Assembly: GCA_964538065.1 (NCBI GenBank)
Contig: CAZIDG010000009.1
Span: 19,654 to 83,653 of the forward strand
DNA length: 64,000 nucleotides
From: G963664225 sp964538065
GTDB taxonomy: Bacteria > Verrucomicrobiota > Verrucomicrobiia > Limisphaerales > UBA1319
Direction: 5' to 3'
Shown: positions 52,941 to 62,347 of the stretch, one piece after another
Position numbering within the stretch: position 1 is the stretch's first letter
Layout: each line of letters opens with the position of its first letter
Program-made: the position numbers and the translations under genes
The notes under the pieces: generated by a model
Told to the model about the DNA's origin: nothing
What the model saw: only the letters and a program-made list of their open reading frames with translations
Databases searched by the model: none

Positions 52941-54350
52941 ATGAAGAAAGTCATCCATTGGTTCAGACGAGACTTGCGTATTGCCGATAATACGGCCTTA
53001 CACGAGGCCTATAAACGTTCGGAAGTGCTGCTGCCTCTTTTCATCCTGGACGACTCAATGCTCAACAGCCCCGATAGGGGCGCGGTCAGTCTTCATTGTC
53101 TGCTTCAATCTCTTCAGACATTGCGTCAAAATCTGGCAGGGCTTGGCTTTCCACTTATCGTGCGCAGCGGCAATCCTGAACAGGTGCTGCCTGATCTGTG
53201 TCGGGAACTCAAACCAGACGCTGTATTCTGCAATCGGGAATATGAACCCAATGCTCGAAAGCGGGACACCCGCCTGTTCAATCTTCTAAATGAACGAGGG
53301 GTTGGTTTTGAGATATTCAAGGATGCCGTAGTTTGGGAGGAACTGGAGGTGGCCACCCTGCAAGGCAAGCCCTACACGGTGTTCACTCCATACTCGAAGT
53401 CATGGAAAACACATCCGATTCCACCACCACGCCCCACCTTGGGACATGCCCAAAAGCGCCTCCCAACGTCTCTCGCCACACTGATACTCGACAATCCAGA
53501 GGTACCGAGCCTTCGATCTCCACAACATCCTGTGCCATCCGGTGAGCAGGACGCATTACACGCCCTTGAGTGTTTTATTGAGGAAAACCTGTTTTCCTAT
53601 GGTCAGAAGCGTGATTATCCGGCCCTTGATGCGACGTCCCATTTGTCATCATTCCTGCACTTTGGTTCGATTGGCATTCGCACCATACTGGCTCAATGGA
53701 AAAAGGCCAGGAATGGTGCATCCAAAGGACAGGCGGAGAATGCGGATGTTTTTCTGAATGAATTGATCTGGCGCGAGTTTTACATCCAGATCATGAGTAA
53801 TTTTCCACACGTCCTGCGAAGCTGTTTTCGCCCCGAATATGACGGCCTGGTTTGGGAGGACAATCCCACCCATTTCCAGGCATGGTGCGAGGGGCAGACC
53901 GGCTATCCAATCATCGATGCCTCCATGCGATGCCTGAATGCAACAGGGTGGCTGCATAACCGCTGTCGAATGCTCGTCGCCATGTTCCTCACCAAGGATC
54001 TGATGCTGCCCTGGCAATGGGGCGAACGTTATTTCATGCAGCGATTGGTGGATGGAGATTGTGCTGCCAACAATGGCGGCTGGCAGTGGAGTGCCGGCAC
54101 AGGCAACGATGCCGCACCCTATTTTCGCATTTTTAATCCAGTCACGCAGGGTGTTAAATATGATCCTGAGGGTCATTTTGTTCGCCGCTGGATTCCTGAA
54201 CTGGTCTCACTGCCCAGCGATTGCATCCATACTCCCTGGAAAACATCAGGTGATTCGTTGCGGAATCTCCACTATCCTTCCCGCATTGTTATTCATGAAG
54301 AACAGCGACCCAGGTGTCTGGCCATGTTTCAAGCAGTCAAAAGCCATTAA
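52941..54350 (+). CDS. phrB: Deoxyribodipyrimidine photolyase
   Basis: 469 residues. The N-terminal antenna domain starts HWFRRDLRIADNTALHEA, and the FAD-binding domain has NELIWREFYIQIM near residue 275, DGLVWEDNPTHFQAWCEGQTG-type sequence near 300 (partly cited), DASMRCLNATGWLHNRCRM near 330, and the WQWSAGTGNDAAPYFRIFNP region with the tryptophan and Asn-Asp residues of CPD photolyases. It repairs cyclobutane pyrimidine dimers with blue light. Length is normal for class I enzymes. No antenna-chromophore type can be deduced. It is 82 bases after pfkA on the same strand. Confidence 0.94.
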   Translation: MKKVIHWFRRDLRIADNTALHEAYKRSEVLLPLFILDDSMLNSPDRGAVSLHCLLQSLQTLRQNLAGLGFPLIVRSGNPEQVLPDLCRELKPDAVFCNREYEPNARKRDTRLFNLLNERGVGFEIFKDAVVWEELEVATLQGKPYTVFTPYSKSWKTHPIPPPRPTLGHAQKRLPTSLATLILDNPEVPSLRSPQHPVPSGEQDALHALECFIEENLFSYGQKRDYPALDATSHLSSFLHFGSIGIRTILAQWKKARNGASKGQAENADVFLNELIWREFYIQIMSNFPHVLRSCFRPEYDGLVWEDNPTHFQAWCEGQTGYPIIDASMRCLNATGWLHNRCRMLVAMFLTKDLMLPWQWGERYFMQRLVDGDCAANNGGWQWSAGTGNDAAPYFRIFNPVTQGVKYDPEGHFVRRWIPELVSLPSDCIHTPWKTSGDSLRNLHYPSRIVIHEEQRPRCLAMFQAVKSH

Positions 54351-54453
54351 ATGGCATGATTGCCCGGACCCGCATCGGGTCATTCCTTGATTTTTTGGTT
54401 GTTGACACTTGGGCATGCCATGTATTTGATGCTGTTTTACGCAGCCAACAGCC

Positions 54454-56676
54454 ATGAAAAAGTCAGGCTTAACATCAGATGAATATGCCGATTTTGGCAT
54501 CTTGAATCAATTTCGTGGGGATATCAGGCCCCCCCGCACCTCGCCACTGTATAATGTTGGCCTGGCAATCGTGGCCTTTGCCATGGTCTTGCTGCCCCTT
54601 GTTTATTTGCTCCTGATTGGATTGGTGGGATGGAGTGTTTACTATCACGCAACCCATCATTTTGGGAGCATCATGCATTGGGGACTTCATCGGTCAGGAC
54701 GGGGAGCAATACTTCTGTTTCTGATTTACGCAGCTCCCATTGTCGCGGGTGTCATTCTTGTTTTTTTCATGGTTAAGCCCCTCTTTGCAGGTCGGCCATC
54801 CAAAGCCGATCCGTATGCCCTCAACAAGGAATCTGAACCCCTCCTCCACTCCTTTATACACCGCATATGTGCACTGGTTGGCGCACCACCTCCCAAACGA
54901 ATCGATCTGGATTGCCAACTTAATGCCTCTGCAAGTTTTCGCCGCGGTTTTGCGAGCATGTTCGGCGATGATCTTGTGCTGACCATTGGTCTTCCCTTGG
55001 TGGCTGGTCTGAATACCCAGCAGTTGGCGGGGATTTTAGCGCACGAATTCGGCCACTTCTCACAAGGTGTTGGCATGCGCCTTACCTACTTGATCCGCAG
55101 CATCAACTTCTGGTTTGCCAGGGTCGTCTATGAACGTGATGCCTGGGATGTTTACTTGGTCGAAGTATCCGAAAATCTGGATGACTGGCGCATTTCCATT
55201 CTGATGAACCTATCACGCTTCGGGGTCTGGTTGTCGCGCCAGATCCTCTGGTTGCTCATGCTTGTTGGCAACCTGATCAGCAGTTTCATGCTCCGGCAGA
55301 TGGAACGTGATGCCGATGCTTGGGAGATACAAATGGTCGGCAGCGAAACCTTTGAGTCCACCTTTATTCGATTACAGCACCTCGGCGCTGCCTTGGAAAC
55401 ATCCTATAAGGAGATGCGGGTTGGTTGGAATCTCAACCGCCATCTTCCCGACAACCTCTCCCACTATCTCATGAACAAGTTCAAGGAGATGCCTGTTGAA
55501 TCCCTGCAAAAGGGGGTCCACAAGTTGACATCCCAAAAGACCGGGCTCATGGATACCCACCCATCGGATGCCGAACGCATTCAACATGCACGCAACGCAC
55601 AGGAACCCGGTATTTTCCAATGTGATCTGCCCGCTACAAGCCTGTTCCAGAATTTCGATGTGCCAGCCCGTTTTGTAACCATACTCCATTACAAGGATGA
55701 TCTGGGCTTGGAGATTACCCCGGCTGCATTGACACCCACCGAGTTAAAAGAGCCCGCTTCCGCATCTCGCAAGTCAGCCCCCAACCCGACTGCGACGTCA
55801 CCCAACGCAAAACCGGCCCAACTCCACATCGATCTTGATCAATATTTCTATGGTTTGCTTCCAATAATGAGTCCGCTGACTCTCTCTCCAAGCGATCTTG
55901 TTGCCCCCCTGAAAATCAAGGAACCATTGCACACGATCAGAACCTTTGACAAGCGCATGGATGAAGTACTTCCTCAGATTGAAGTAGTTATCGAACGGTT
56001 TGCCCGCGCCCGGAAACAGCGTCTGGAAGCCCGCAAGGCATCAAATCTGTTGGATGCCGGTATCAACGTCGAACCCGCGCTGTATGGGTTGACCGATGCC
56101 TCCATTCCCAATGCCACACGTACCGAAACGGAGGCCCTGGCTGAAGAAAACCGAATGCGTCAAAAACTCGAGGGGATCATTCCCGAAATGAAAGGACGAT
56201 TTGCTGCTCCGCTAAGCCTTCTCCAAGCCCCCAATCTGACCCAATGGGTGCCCGAAACACTGCAACTGAAGGAGGAAGCTGAAAATCTGATCGAGTTTCT
56301 TAATAAAGCAGCCTCGTGGCATGGTTTAGGCGAGGAGCTAGCCATGGAAGCCGCATGTCTCAAAATCATGATCGACTATCAGGGAAGCAACTCAGCCACT
56401 GTCGTCCTGACGACCAAAATTCACCAAAAAGCCGCTCACATCACCCAAATTCTCGTAACTTTGGAGAATGTAACCATGGCAGTCAGGTATCCACTACCCC
56501 ACCCCGATGGGGTCATCTCGGTTTATGATTATGTGGTGGAACGCCGAGTGGATAAATCGATTCCCAACGCAGTTTATGAGGAGGTCCGTCTTCGCCTGGA
56601 ACGATTGACCACCGTTTATGTTGACGTCCTAAAACGACTGATTCTCATCGGTCACACGGTGGAATCCCATTTTTAA
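54454..56676 (+). CDS. Membrane-bound M48-family zinc peptidase with long C-terminal region
   Basis: 740 residues. Two N-terminal transmembrane helices (about 30-58 and 86-108) precede the peptidase domain. The zinc motif HEFGH is near residues 196-200 in LAGILAHEFGHFSQG, with a further membrane helix pair near 260-280 and the third ligand in MERDADAWE (near 285). This is the layout of M48 (HtpX/Ste24-like) peptidases. The rest (about 310-740) has no match I recognise; it includes a Pro/Ala/Ser-rich linker near 430-455 and helical segments, and may be a sensor or scaffold. The target is unknown; M48 enzymes often act in envelope quality control. Confidence 0.85.
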   Translation: MKKSGLTSDEYADFGILNQFRGDIRPPRTSPLYNVGLAIVAFAMVLLPLVYLLLIGLVGWSVYYHATHHFGSIMHWGLHRSGRGAILLFLIYAAPIVAGVILVFFMVKPLFAGRPSKADPYALNKESEPLLHSFIHRICALVGAPPPKRIDLDCQLNASASFRRGFASMFGDDLVLTIGLPLVAGLNTQQLAGILAHEFGHFSQGVGMRLTYLIRSINFWFARVVYERDAWDVYLVEVSENLDDWRISILMNLSRFGVWLSRQILWLLMLVGNLISSFMLRQMERDADAWEIQMVGSETFESTFIRLQHLGAALETSYKEMRVGWNLNRHLPDNLSHYLMNKFKEMPVESLQKGVHKLTSQKTGLMDTHPSDAERIQHARNAQEPGIFQCDLPATSLFQNFDVPARFVTILHYKDDLGLEITPAALTPTELKEPASASRKSAPNPTATSPNAKPAQLHIDLDQYFYGLLPIMSPLTLSPSDLVAPLKIKEPLHTIRTFDKRMDEVLPQIEVVIERFARARKQRLEARKASNLLDAGINVEPALYGLTDASIPNATRTETEALAEENRMRQKLEGIIPEMKGRFAAPLSLLQAPNLTQWVPETLQLKEEAENLIEFLNKAASWHGLGEELAMEAACLKIMIDYQGSNSATVVLTTKIHQKAAHITQILVTLENVTMAVRYPLPHPDGVISVYDYVVERRVDKSIPNAVYEEVRLRLERLTTVYVDVLKRLILIGHTVESHF

Positions 56677-56777
56677 TTCCAAAATCGTTCTCATATTTCA
56701 TCCCCATGCCCCCATATCTGACGCCACATTTGCATTGTCGTCCAAGGAGAATCGCGGCATCTTAGTTAGGATATTAT

Positions 56778-58097
56778 ATGGAGCAGGTAAATTTAGGCAT
56801 GATCGGCGGCGGCACAGTGGGAAGTGGTGTTGTGCGTGCTCTGCAAATGAATGGCGATCTTCTGGCTTCGCGTATTGGAGTCAAGATCAAGATCAAGCAG
56901 GTAGCGGTCAAAGCATATGACGAGCCGCGCGCATATCCAATTCCCCGCGAATTACTTGCGCTTGATTGGAAGGCCGTGATCAATGATCCTTCTGTTCACG
57001 TTGTGGTCGAGTTGGTGGGCGGAGTGACGCTTGCACGCGAAATGATCCTGACAGCACTCCAGGCAGGCAAGCCCGTCGTGACCGCCAACAAGGCATTACT
57101 GTCTGCCTGTGGCGAGGAGTTGTTTGCCACTGCAGCCAAGAATGGCACCAATCTCTATTATGAGGCCAGTGTTGCAGGTGGGATCCCCATTATTAAGGCT
57201 GTACGCGAAGCGTTTGTGGGCAACCGTATCACCCACCTTTACGGGATCGTTAACGGCACTTGTAACTACATTTTAAGCCGCATGAAGCGCGAAGGGGCTG
57301 ACTTTGACCTCGTCCTCAAAGACGCTCAAAAGCAGGGATATGCGGAAGCCAATCCTTCGTTGGATATCGATGGCTTTGATTCCCAGCACAAGATCGGCAT
57401 TCTGGCATCTCTTGCCCACGGCTTCTGGGTCAATCCAAAACACATTCATGTGGAAGGGATTAGAAATGTTTCAAGCCTGGATATCGAATTTGCAGGTCAG
57501 CTGGGATATAGCATCAAATTGCTCGGGATCATAAAAAGGACTTCGAAAAAGGATGCGCACAATGGGGCACGCGTTCAAGTGTCAGTGTATCCCGCCTTAA
57601 TCCCATCCAGTCATGTGCTGGCAAACGTCCATGATGTATTCAATGCAGTTTTTGTGCGCGGCGATGTCGTGGGCGATACTTTGTTCTATGGTCGCGGAGC
57701 AGGTCCTGATGCAACTGCCAGCGCCGTATTAAGTGACCTGGCCGATGCGGCGTTGGACTTAAAGTTTGGAACGAAACATCGCATTCCTCCTTTTGTACCT
57801 CATGAGAAAGAAGGAGGGGTTATTCCGATCGAAGAAACGACATCACAGTACTATCTTCGGTTGCTGGTACTGGACCAACCGGGTGTATTAGCCAGCATTG
57901 CCACGATCCTCGGTAATTTGAAGATCGGCATTTCGTCCGTAATACAGCCGGGCGAACATGAAAAAGAGGCGGTGCCTTTAATCCTGATGACGCATGAGGC
58001 CCCTAATGCATCAATGAGCGAAGCCATTCGCCAAATTTCGGCTCTTCCTATTACCAAGGCGCCTCCGATCATGATTCGGGTCGAAAACCTTGCGTAA
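56778..58097 (+). CDS. hom: Homoserine dehydrogenase
   Basis: 439 residues. The NAD(P)-binding motif GMIGGGTVGSGVVRAL (residues 7-22) is followed by VTANKALLS (near 100), EASVAGGIPIIK (near 130) and GIVNGTCNYILSRM (near 155), all typical of Hom. The C-terminal ~75 residues form an ACT domain (LLVLDQPGVLASIATILG), which suggests feedback regulation by threonine. It makes homoserine for threonine and methionine synthesis. A TTAGGA ribosome-binding site is about eight bases before the ATG. No thrC or lysC is adjacent. Confidence 0.96.
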   Translation: MEQVNLGMIGGGTVGSGVVRALQMNGDLLASRIGVKIKIKQVAVKAYDEPRAYPIPRELLALDWKAVINDPSVHVVVELVGGVTLAREMILTALQAGKPVVTANKALLSACGEELFATAAKNGTNLYYEASVAGGIPIIKAVREAFVGNRITHLYGIVNGTCNYILSRMKREGADFDLVLKDAQKQGYAEANPSLDIDGFDSQHKIGILASLAHGFWVNPKHIHVEGIRNVSSLDIEFAGQLGYSIKLLGIIKRTSKKDAHNGARVQVSVYPALIPSSHVLANVHDVFNAVFVRGDVVGDTLFYGRGAGPDATASAVLSDLADAALDLKFGTKHRIPPFVPHEKEGGVIPIEETTSQYYLRLLVLDQPGVLASIATILGNLKIGISSVIQPGEHEKEAVPLILMTHEAPNASMSEAIRQISALPITKAPPIMIRVENLA

Positions 58098-58356
58098 GAG
58101 CACCCGCAGCAATCACACCTTGAGTTAGTGGCAGGGTTGAGGAATACGCTCCCCATCCCTGCTGTCTACATTAATGGTCGGGAGACGAGGCCATCTCCGA
58201 TAGCCGACACATTGCGCCTGCTCCACTGAATACTCTCATGCCTCAAACCACGCGTGAGGCGGGGTTGGGCCGTCTTTGCGTATCTGCCCGGGATATCGCC
58301 AAGGGCTCAACAAACGTGACCGGCGAGTTCCTGATAGAAGATACATCGCTTTTCAT

Positions 58357-58385
58357 TTGGCCAAAACCATGTAACCTGTTATAAG
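58357..58385 (+). promoter_or_regulatory. Putative sigma-70-type promoter of the large glycosidase gene
   Basis: TTGGCC (58357-58362), a 17-base spacer and an extended -10 TGT-TATAAG (TATAAG at 58380-58385). The expected start point falls at or near 58392, the first ATG of the gene, so the transcript would be leaderless from that ATG or have a ~27-base leader before the ATG at 58419. No transcription evidence exists here; the rest of 58098-58356 shows nothing else. Confidence 0.45.
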
Positions 58386-58391
58386 ACCGTC

Positions 58392-61300
58392 ATGCGGATT
58401 CCATTTTTACGATCAACAATGCGATGTTGGATCATCCTGATCGCCTGCCTGATGGGTATTTCGGTTTTCGGCCAGTATTTCGATATCGCACCTTTTGCCC
58501 GGCGATGCCCCGGAAATGGGAAGTACACTGCTACGACAACATTCAGTAAAGAGTATCCGCCAAGTACCGCACTGGAATTCGAGCAAGTGGGCGATCGCCA
58601 TATCCTCGGTCTGCAATGGGCTGAGGAGCGTGACATTCAAGAGGTGGACCTGGTCTTTGCCAGTCTTCCTTCTGATCAGGACATTCAACTGGAGTATTGG
58701 TTCAGGAATTGGCCGTATGAACCGCCCCACCTGCCGAATATTGAGGATCCCGTCGATGACCCCTGGCAGGGCAAATGGATTCGTGCCAAAACCGAGAAAA
58801 AAATCGATGCTGGGCATTACCGATTGTCATTTCAGCCGCTAGCCGAAGCGGAGAATCCAAATGCCCAGAACCTGCCCGACTTGCGTTATCGGCGGACCAT
58901 TAAAATCCGTCTGGTGAGCAAGACTCCCGTACCTGATTTGAAAGCCATCCAAGTCTTTACTCCTTCCACACCGAAAGTCGTGCAACTTCGCTTGGAACTG
59001 GGTGTGAAAAGCACAGATTCCCATCTGTGGGAAGGCCACATCGAAGCCTATAATGGTGGCATTACCAATGTTCACGGCTGGCAGTTCGCGACGTCGGACC
59101 ATATTGAAGGAACGGCTTTTAAAATTCGCCCCACCAAGGGAAATGCCAAAGGCCTCGTGTTTGACGTGCTGGGGACAGCACCCGCACCCAGCGGTTCCCA
59201 TGATGTCACCATCGTGACCCTCCGCTCCTCCGAACGGACTTTTTCCTTCGCCTTGCCGGATGTCGAGAAAGGTCCCGTATATGTGCCCAGTTCTGACTGC
59301 TATGTCACGCTCGCTTCCGACACGAAGTCGTTCTCTCCTGCCGTGGTCAAAAAAGGCGGACGCATTCGCGAGCAGCTTGCGCAAGAACCGGAACAAACCT
59401 ATGAGCGCGCCCGCCGGGAGATTCCCGCGCTGGATCCGGTCAAGCGCCAAGGCGGACGCCTTTATCTTCCTCTGACCATCGATTCGAGCTGGCAGAAGTT
59501 CGCCTTTGCCTGGGGAGGCAATGTGTATCTGAATAAATACTCCATGAAAGCCAAGGGAGAAGAGTTGCGGCGGCTGGAATGGGAGGGCGACCGGCTGGAT
59601 TGGCGTTTGGGCACCGGCTCCACACCCACGTTTCGCCCCAATGCTGAAGATTCCACCATGAGCGTGTTGGAGGATTTCCTGCCAGTGGCCACGACCACAT
59701 GGACCAACGCCGGAATTGCCTATCGAGAGGAAGCTTTCGCAACCGCGCTGGCGGGGCCGTTGGGATGGAAGGGGCGCGATGAGCTGTCGCCCGTCGTGTT
59801 GCTGCTCAAAATCACGGCCCTGAACACGGCCAGCCAGCCCCAGGCCTCGCACCTCTGGCTGGGCATTACGCCGAACGAGCCTGTCAAGTACGAGCGCAAT
59901 GAACTGCTGGCCGCGGACGGGCAGTTGGTCCGGGCTCGAGTGTTATCCTCCGGCCATGCGAGGGTTGAATCCACCACCATGGAAGAGGACTCGACGACCG
60001 CGCAAGGGATCCACTTGACCACAGACTTGACTGCTGGAGCGAGCGACACCGTTGTGTTCGCGCTGCCATGCCTGGCGCGATTGACCACGGAACAACGGCA
60101 GCAATTGGCCGCGGTGGATTATGAAAAAGAGCGGGCCCAAGTCATCGCCTACTGGCGGGGTTTGGTTGAACCCGCCATCCGCTTCGAAATTCCGGAGAAG
60201 CGGTTTACCAGCTTTAGCCGGTCCATGCTGGTCCACATGCACTTAAGCACCACCAAGGATCCCAAGAGCGGATTGTTCATGGTTCCAGCATCCGGATATG
60301 ATTATCAGGTGTTTGCCAATGAAAGCTGTTTCCAAACGCTGACGCTGGATGTTCTGGGGGATCACCAGACAGCGACTGAATACCTGGAGACCTTCATCCA
60401 ATTGCAGGGTTCGCGGCCATTCCCGGGCACTTATACGGACGATCAGAAAGCTGTGTACCACGGAGCCAAGGTGGATGATGAACGGGATTACACCGCCTCG
60501 AATTACAACCTCGATCATGGCACGGTGCTCTGGACTTTGGCTGAGCATTATTTCATGACGCGCGATGCCCAATGGCTCAAGCACGCCGTGCCTGGCATGA
60601 TTCGCGCCGCCGATTGGGTCACGAACCAGCGTCGGCAAACGCAACGCCAGGAAGCCGGGCAACCGATTCCCGAATACGGTTTGCTGCCTGCCGGATCGCT
60701 CGAGGACAACCCCGATTGGGCGCATTGGTTTGCCATCAACGCTTATGCCAGCGTGGGCATGACACGCCTGGGCGAGGCCCTGCAGGAGATTAAACATCCT
60801 GAGGCCGGGCGCATCCAGAAGGATGCTGCCGCCTACCGGGCAGACCTGCGTGACGCCATTCGGCGCGCCAGCCAAAACGCCCCGGTGAACCGTATGCGCG
60901 ATAATACGTACGCGCCCTATGTGCCCGTTCAACCTCACCAGCGGCAACGCATGTTTGGGCCCCTGCGTGTCGATTATTACCGCCGTTATCCCAATCCCGT
61001 CCTGCCCAACTACCGGCTTTCCGCCACGCGTGAAGTGCTCTACGGCCCGATGATTTTGCTGAACCTCGGCATTTTCGATTGCGCCGAACCGATCGCGGAA
61101 TGGATCCTGGATGACTGGGAGGACAATTTGACCCTTTCGTCCAGCCTGGGACTGAATGTCCACGGATGGGTGGACGATGCGTTGTGGTTCAGCCGGGGCG
61201 GCATGGTGTTCCAGGCCAATCTGCAAAACCCGGTTCAACCCTATCTGAGACGGCATGAGATTCCAGCCGCCATTCGCAATCTCTACAACGACTTCGTGGC

Positions 61301-61766
61301 GTGTCATTATCCGGAAGTCAACGCCTTCACCGAAGAATACCGCGACTGGCATTCGCCGTCGGGACCGTTTTTCAAGGTGCCTGATGAGGCCCGGTTTGTG
61401 ACTCGCGTGCGCGAACTGCTGGTGCGCGAGGACGGCCAGGACCTGTGGCTGGCCTCCGGCACTCCGCGCCGCTGGCTTGCACCGGGCGAATCCATCCGCT
61501 GCCAGCAAATGCCCACCATGTTCGGCCCGGTGGATCTGGAACTCCAGGCCAGCGAGAAGGCCATCACCGGTCAGGTGCGTTTGCCCCAAGCGCGTCCCAT
61601 GGCCCATGCCTGGCTCGTTTTGCGTGTGCCCGAAAATAAAACTCTGGGTGCGGTTAAAATCAACGGCGCCGCTGCTCCCAGCGTGGACCGGAAGAGCGGC
61701 ATTATTCGCCTCCCGGCAAACGCAGGGCCGGTCCTCAAAATCAACGCCAAGCTGGGCTCAAAATAG
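58392..61766 (+). CDS. Large secreted (alpha/alpha)6 glycoside hydrolase-like protein
   Basis: 1124 residues. A signal peptide is visible; an ATG at 58419 starts a cleaner one (hydrophobic core IILIACLMGISVFG). The N-terminal ~570 residues are beta-rich. From about residue 585 a helical six-hairpin domain follows, with acidic residues in SGYDYQVFANESC (near 635) and DDERDYTASNYNLDHG (near 700), as in GH63/GH37/GH15-like clans, then a beta C-terminal domain with no clear motif. It probably acts on a glucan or other polysaccharide outside the cell, but no exact family is certain. The 3' two thirds look more GC-rich than neighbours. Confidence 0.72.
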   Translation: MRIPFLRSTMRCWIILIACLMGISVFGQYFDIAPFARRCPGNGKYTATTTFSKEYPPSTALEFEQVGDRHILGLQWAEERDIQEVDLVFASLPSDQDIQLEYWFRNWPYEPPHLPNIEDPVDDPWQGKWIRAKTEKKIDAGHYRLSFQPLAEAENPNAQNLPDLRYRRTIKIRLVSKTPVPDLKAIQVFTPSTPKVVQLRLELGVKSTDSHLWEGHIEAYNGGITNVHGWQFATSDHIEGTAFKIRPTKGNAKGLVFDVLGTAPAPSGSHDVTIVTLRSSERTFSFALPDVEKGPVYVPSSDCYVTLASDTKSFSPAVVKKGGRIREQLAQEPEQTYERARREIPALDPVKRQGGRLYLPLTIDSSWQKFAFAWGGNVYLNKYSMKAKGEELRRLEWEGDRLDWRLGTGSTPTFRPNAEDSTMSVLEDFLPVATTTWTNAGIAYREEAFATALAGPLGWKGRDELSPVVLLLKITALNTASQPQASHLWLGITPNEPVKYERNELLAADGQLVRARVLSSGHARVESTTMEEDSTTAQGIHLTTDLTAGASDTVVFALPCLARLTTEQRQQLAAVDYEKERAQVIAYWRGLVEPAIRFEIPEKRFTSFSRSMLVHMHLSTTKDPKSGLFMVPASGYDYQVFANESCFQTLTLDVLGDHQTATEYLETFIQLQGSRPFPGTYTDDQKAVYHGAKVDDERDYTASNYNLDHGTVLWTLAEHYFMTRDAQWLKHAVPGMIRAADWVTNQRRQTQRQEAGQPIPEYGLLPAGSLEDNPDWAHWFAINAYASVGMTRLGEALQEIKHPEAGRIQKDAAAYRADLRDAIRRASQNAPVNRMRDNTYAPYVPVQPHQRQRMFGPLRVDYYRRYPNPVLPNYRLSATREVLYGPMILLNLGIFDCAEPIAEWILDDWEDNLTLSSSLGLNVHGWVDDALWFSRGGMVFQANLQNPVQPYLRRHEIPAAIRNLYNDFVACHYPEVNAFTEEYRDWHSPSGPFFKVPDEARFVTRVRELLVREDGQDLWLASGTPRRWLAPGESIRCQQMPTMFGPVDLELQASEKAITGQVRLPQARPMAHAWLVLRVPENKTLGAVKINGAAAPSVDRKSGIIRLPANAGPVLKINAKLGSK

Positions 61767-61916
61767 ACATCGATTGCCTTGGATTCATTTTCACTCAACA
61801 ATGGAAGGACCTGAACACACCCGCATAGGAACCCCAGCCAACAGCAGCAGACTTCCAAATTTCACAACATAGGACGCCCAGCATCCTCATAGATCGCGCC
61901 GAGCAAACCACCTTGG

Positions 61917-61971
61917 CGTCCGCGCATATTTCGAGCCCTGAACTCTCTGGCTTGTTTACGCGATCCGTCGC
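61917..61971 (+). repeat. Left copy of 55-bp direct repeat flanking the gap
   Basis: Identical over all 55 bases to 62072-62126 (begins CGTCCGCGCATATTTCGAGC and ends GATCCGTCGC). It directly abuts the N run. Confidence 0.95.
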
Positions 61972-62071
61972 NNNNNNNNNNNNNNNNNNNNNNNNNNNNN
62001 NNNNNNNNNNNNNNNNNNNNNNNNNNNNNNNNNNNNNNNNNNNNNNNNNNNNNNNNNNNNNNNNNNNNNNN
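61972..62071. other. Assembly gap of 100 N
   Basis: Exactly 100 undetermined bases, the usual placeholder for a gap of unknown size, placed between two identical 55-bp sequences. The true distance may be zero or unknown. Confidence 0.98.
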
Positions 62072-62126
62072 CGTCCGCGCATATTTCGAGCCCTGAACTC
62101 TCTGGCTTGTTTACGCGATCCGTCGC
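62072..62126 (+). repeat. Right copy of 55-bp direct repeat flanking the gap
   Basis: Identical over 55 bases to the sequence that ends at the left edge of the gap (61917-61971). This pattern is what a scaffolder leaves when two contigs share one k-mer-length overlap. Confidence 0.95.
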
Positions 62127-62280
62127 TGCCGCATATCCTATCCCTGTTCATCATTTTTCCATTGTGCCCCATCCACCTTCCTTGCCATGGATGCTTGTTC
62201 ATCAATTGCCTTCAGTGAGAGGTCACATCCAATTGATTCACAAGGAGCTTCCCCCCAACGACTTTGAGGGGCATTCCGGA

Positions 62281-62317
62281 AAAATTTAAAGGCCGCCGAT
62301 AAACGGCGGCCTTTTGC
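62281..62317. terminator. Bidirectional rho-independent terminator
   Basis: A perfect 11-bp GC-rich stem (AAAGGCCGCCG with CGGCGGCCTTT) with an ATAAA loop. It has TTTTG on the plus side and TTAAATTTTT on the minus side, so it can end the minus-strand ThuA-DUF1080 transcript, whose stop is about 30 bases away, and any plus-strand reading. Confidence 0.82.
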
Positions 62318-62347
62318 GTAAACTACTTACCGATAGAATTTAACGTA

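Larger units (their letters stand above)
61767..62347. other. Gene-free stretch with assembly gap and terminator
   Basis: The 581 bases between the glycosidase and the ThuA gene hold no convincing gene. Short open frames across 61795-62218 only exist because of the Ns. Recognisable content is the 55-bp direct repeat on both sides of the gap, the gap itself, and the terminator at 62281-62317. Confidence 0.85.

Noticed and set aside
60243..61607. 454-residue open frame opposite the glycosidase gene
   Set aside because: It lies wholly antisense to a well-supported gene in a GC-rich stretch, where long antisense frames are expected, and its product resembles no family.
61795..62218. Open frames crossing the N run
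   Set aside because: They are continuous only because undetermined bases are read as codons.
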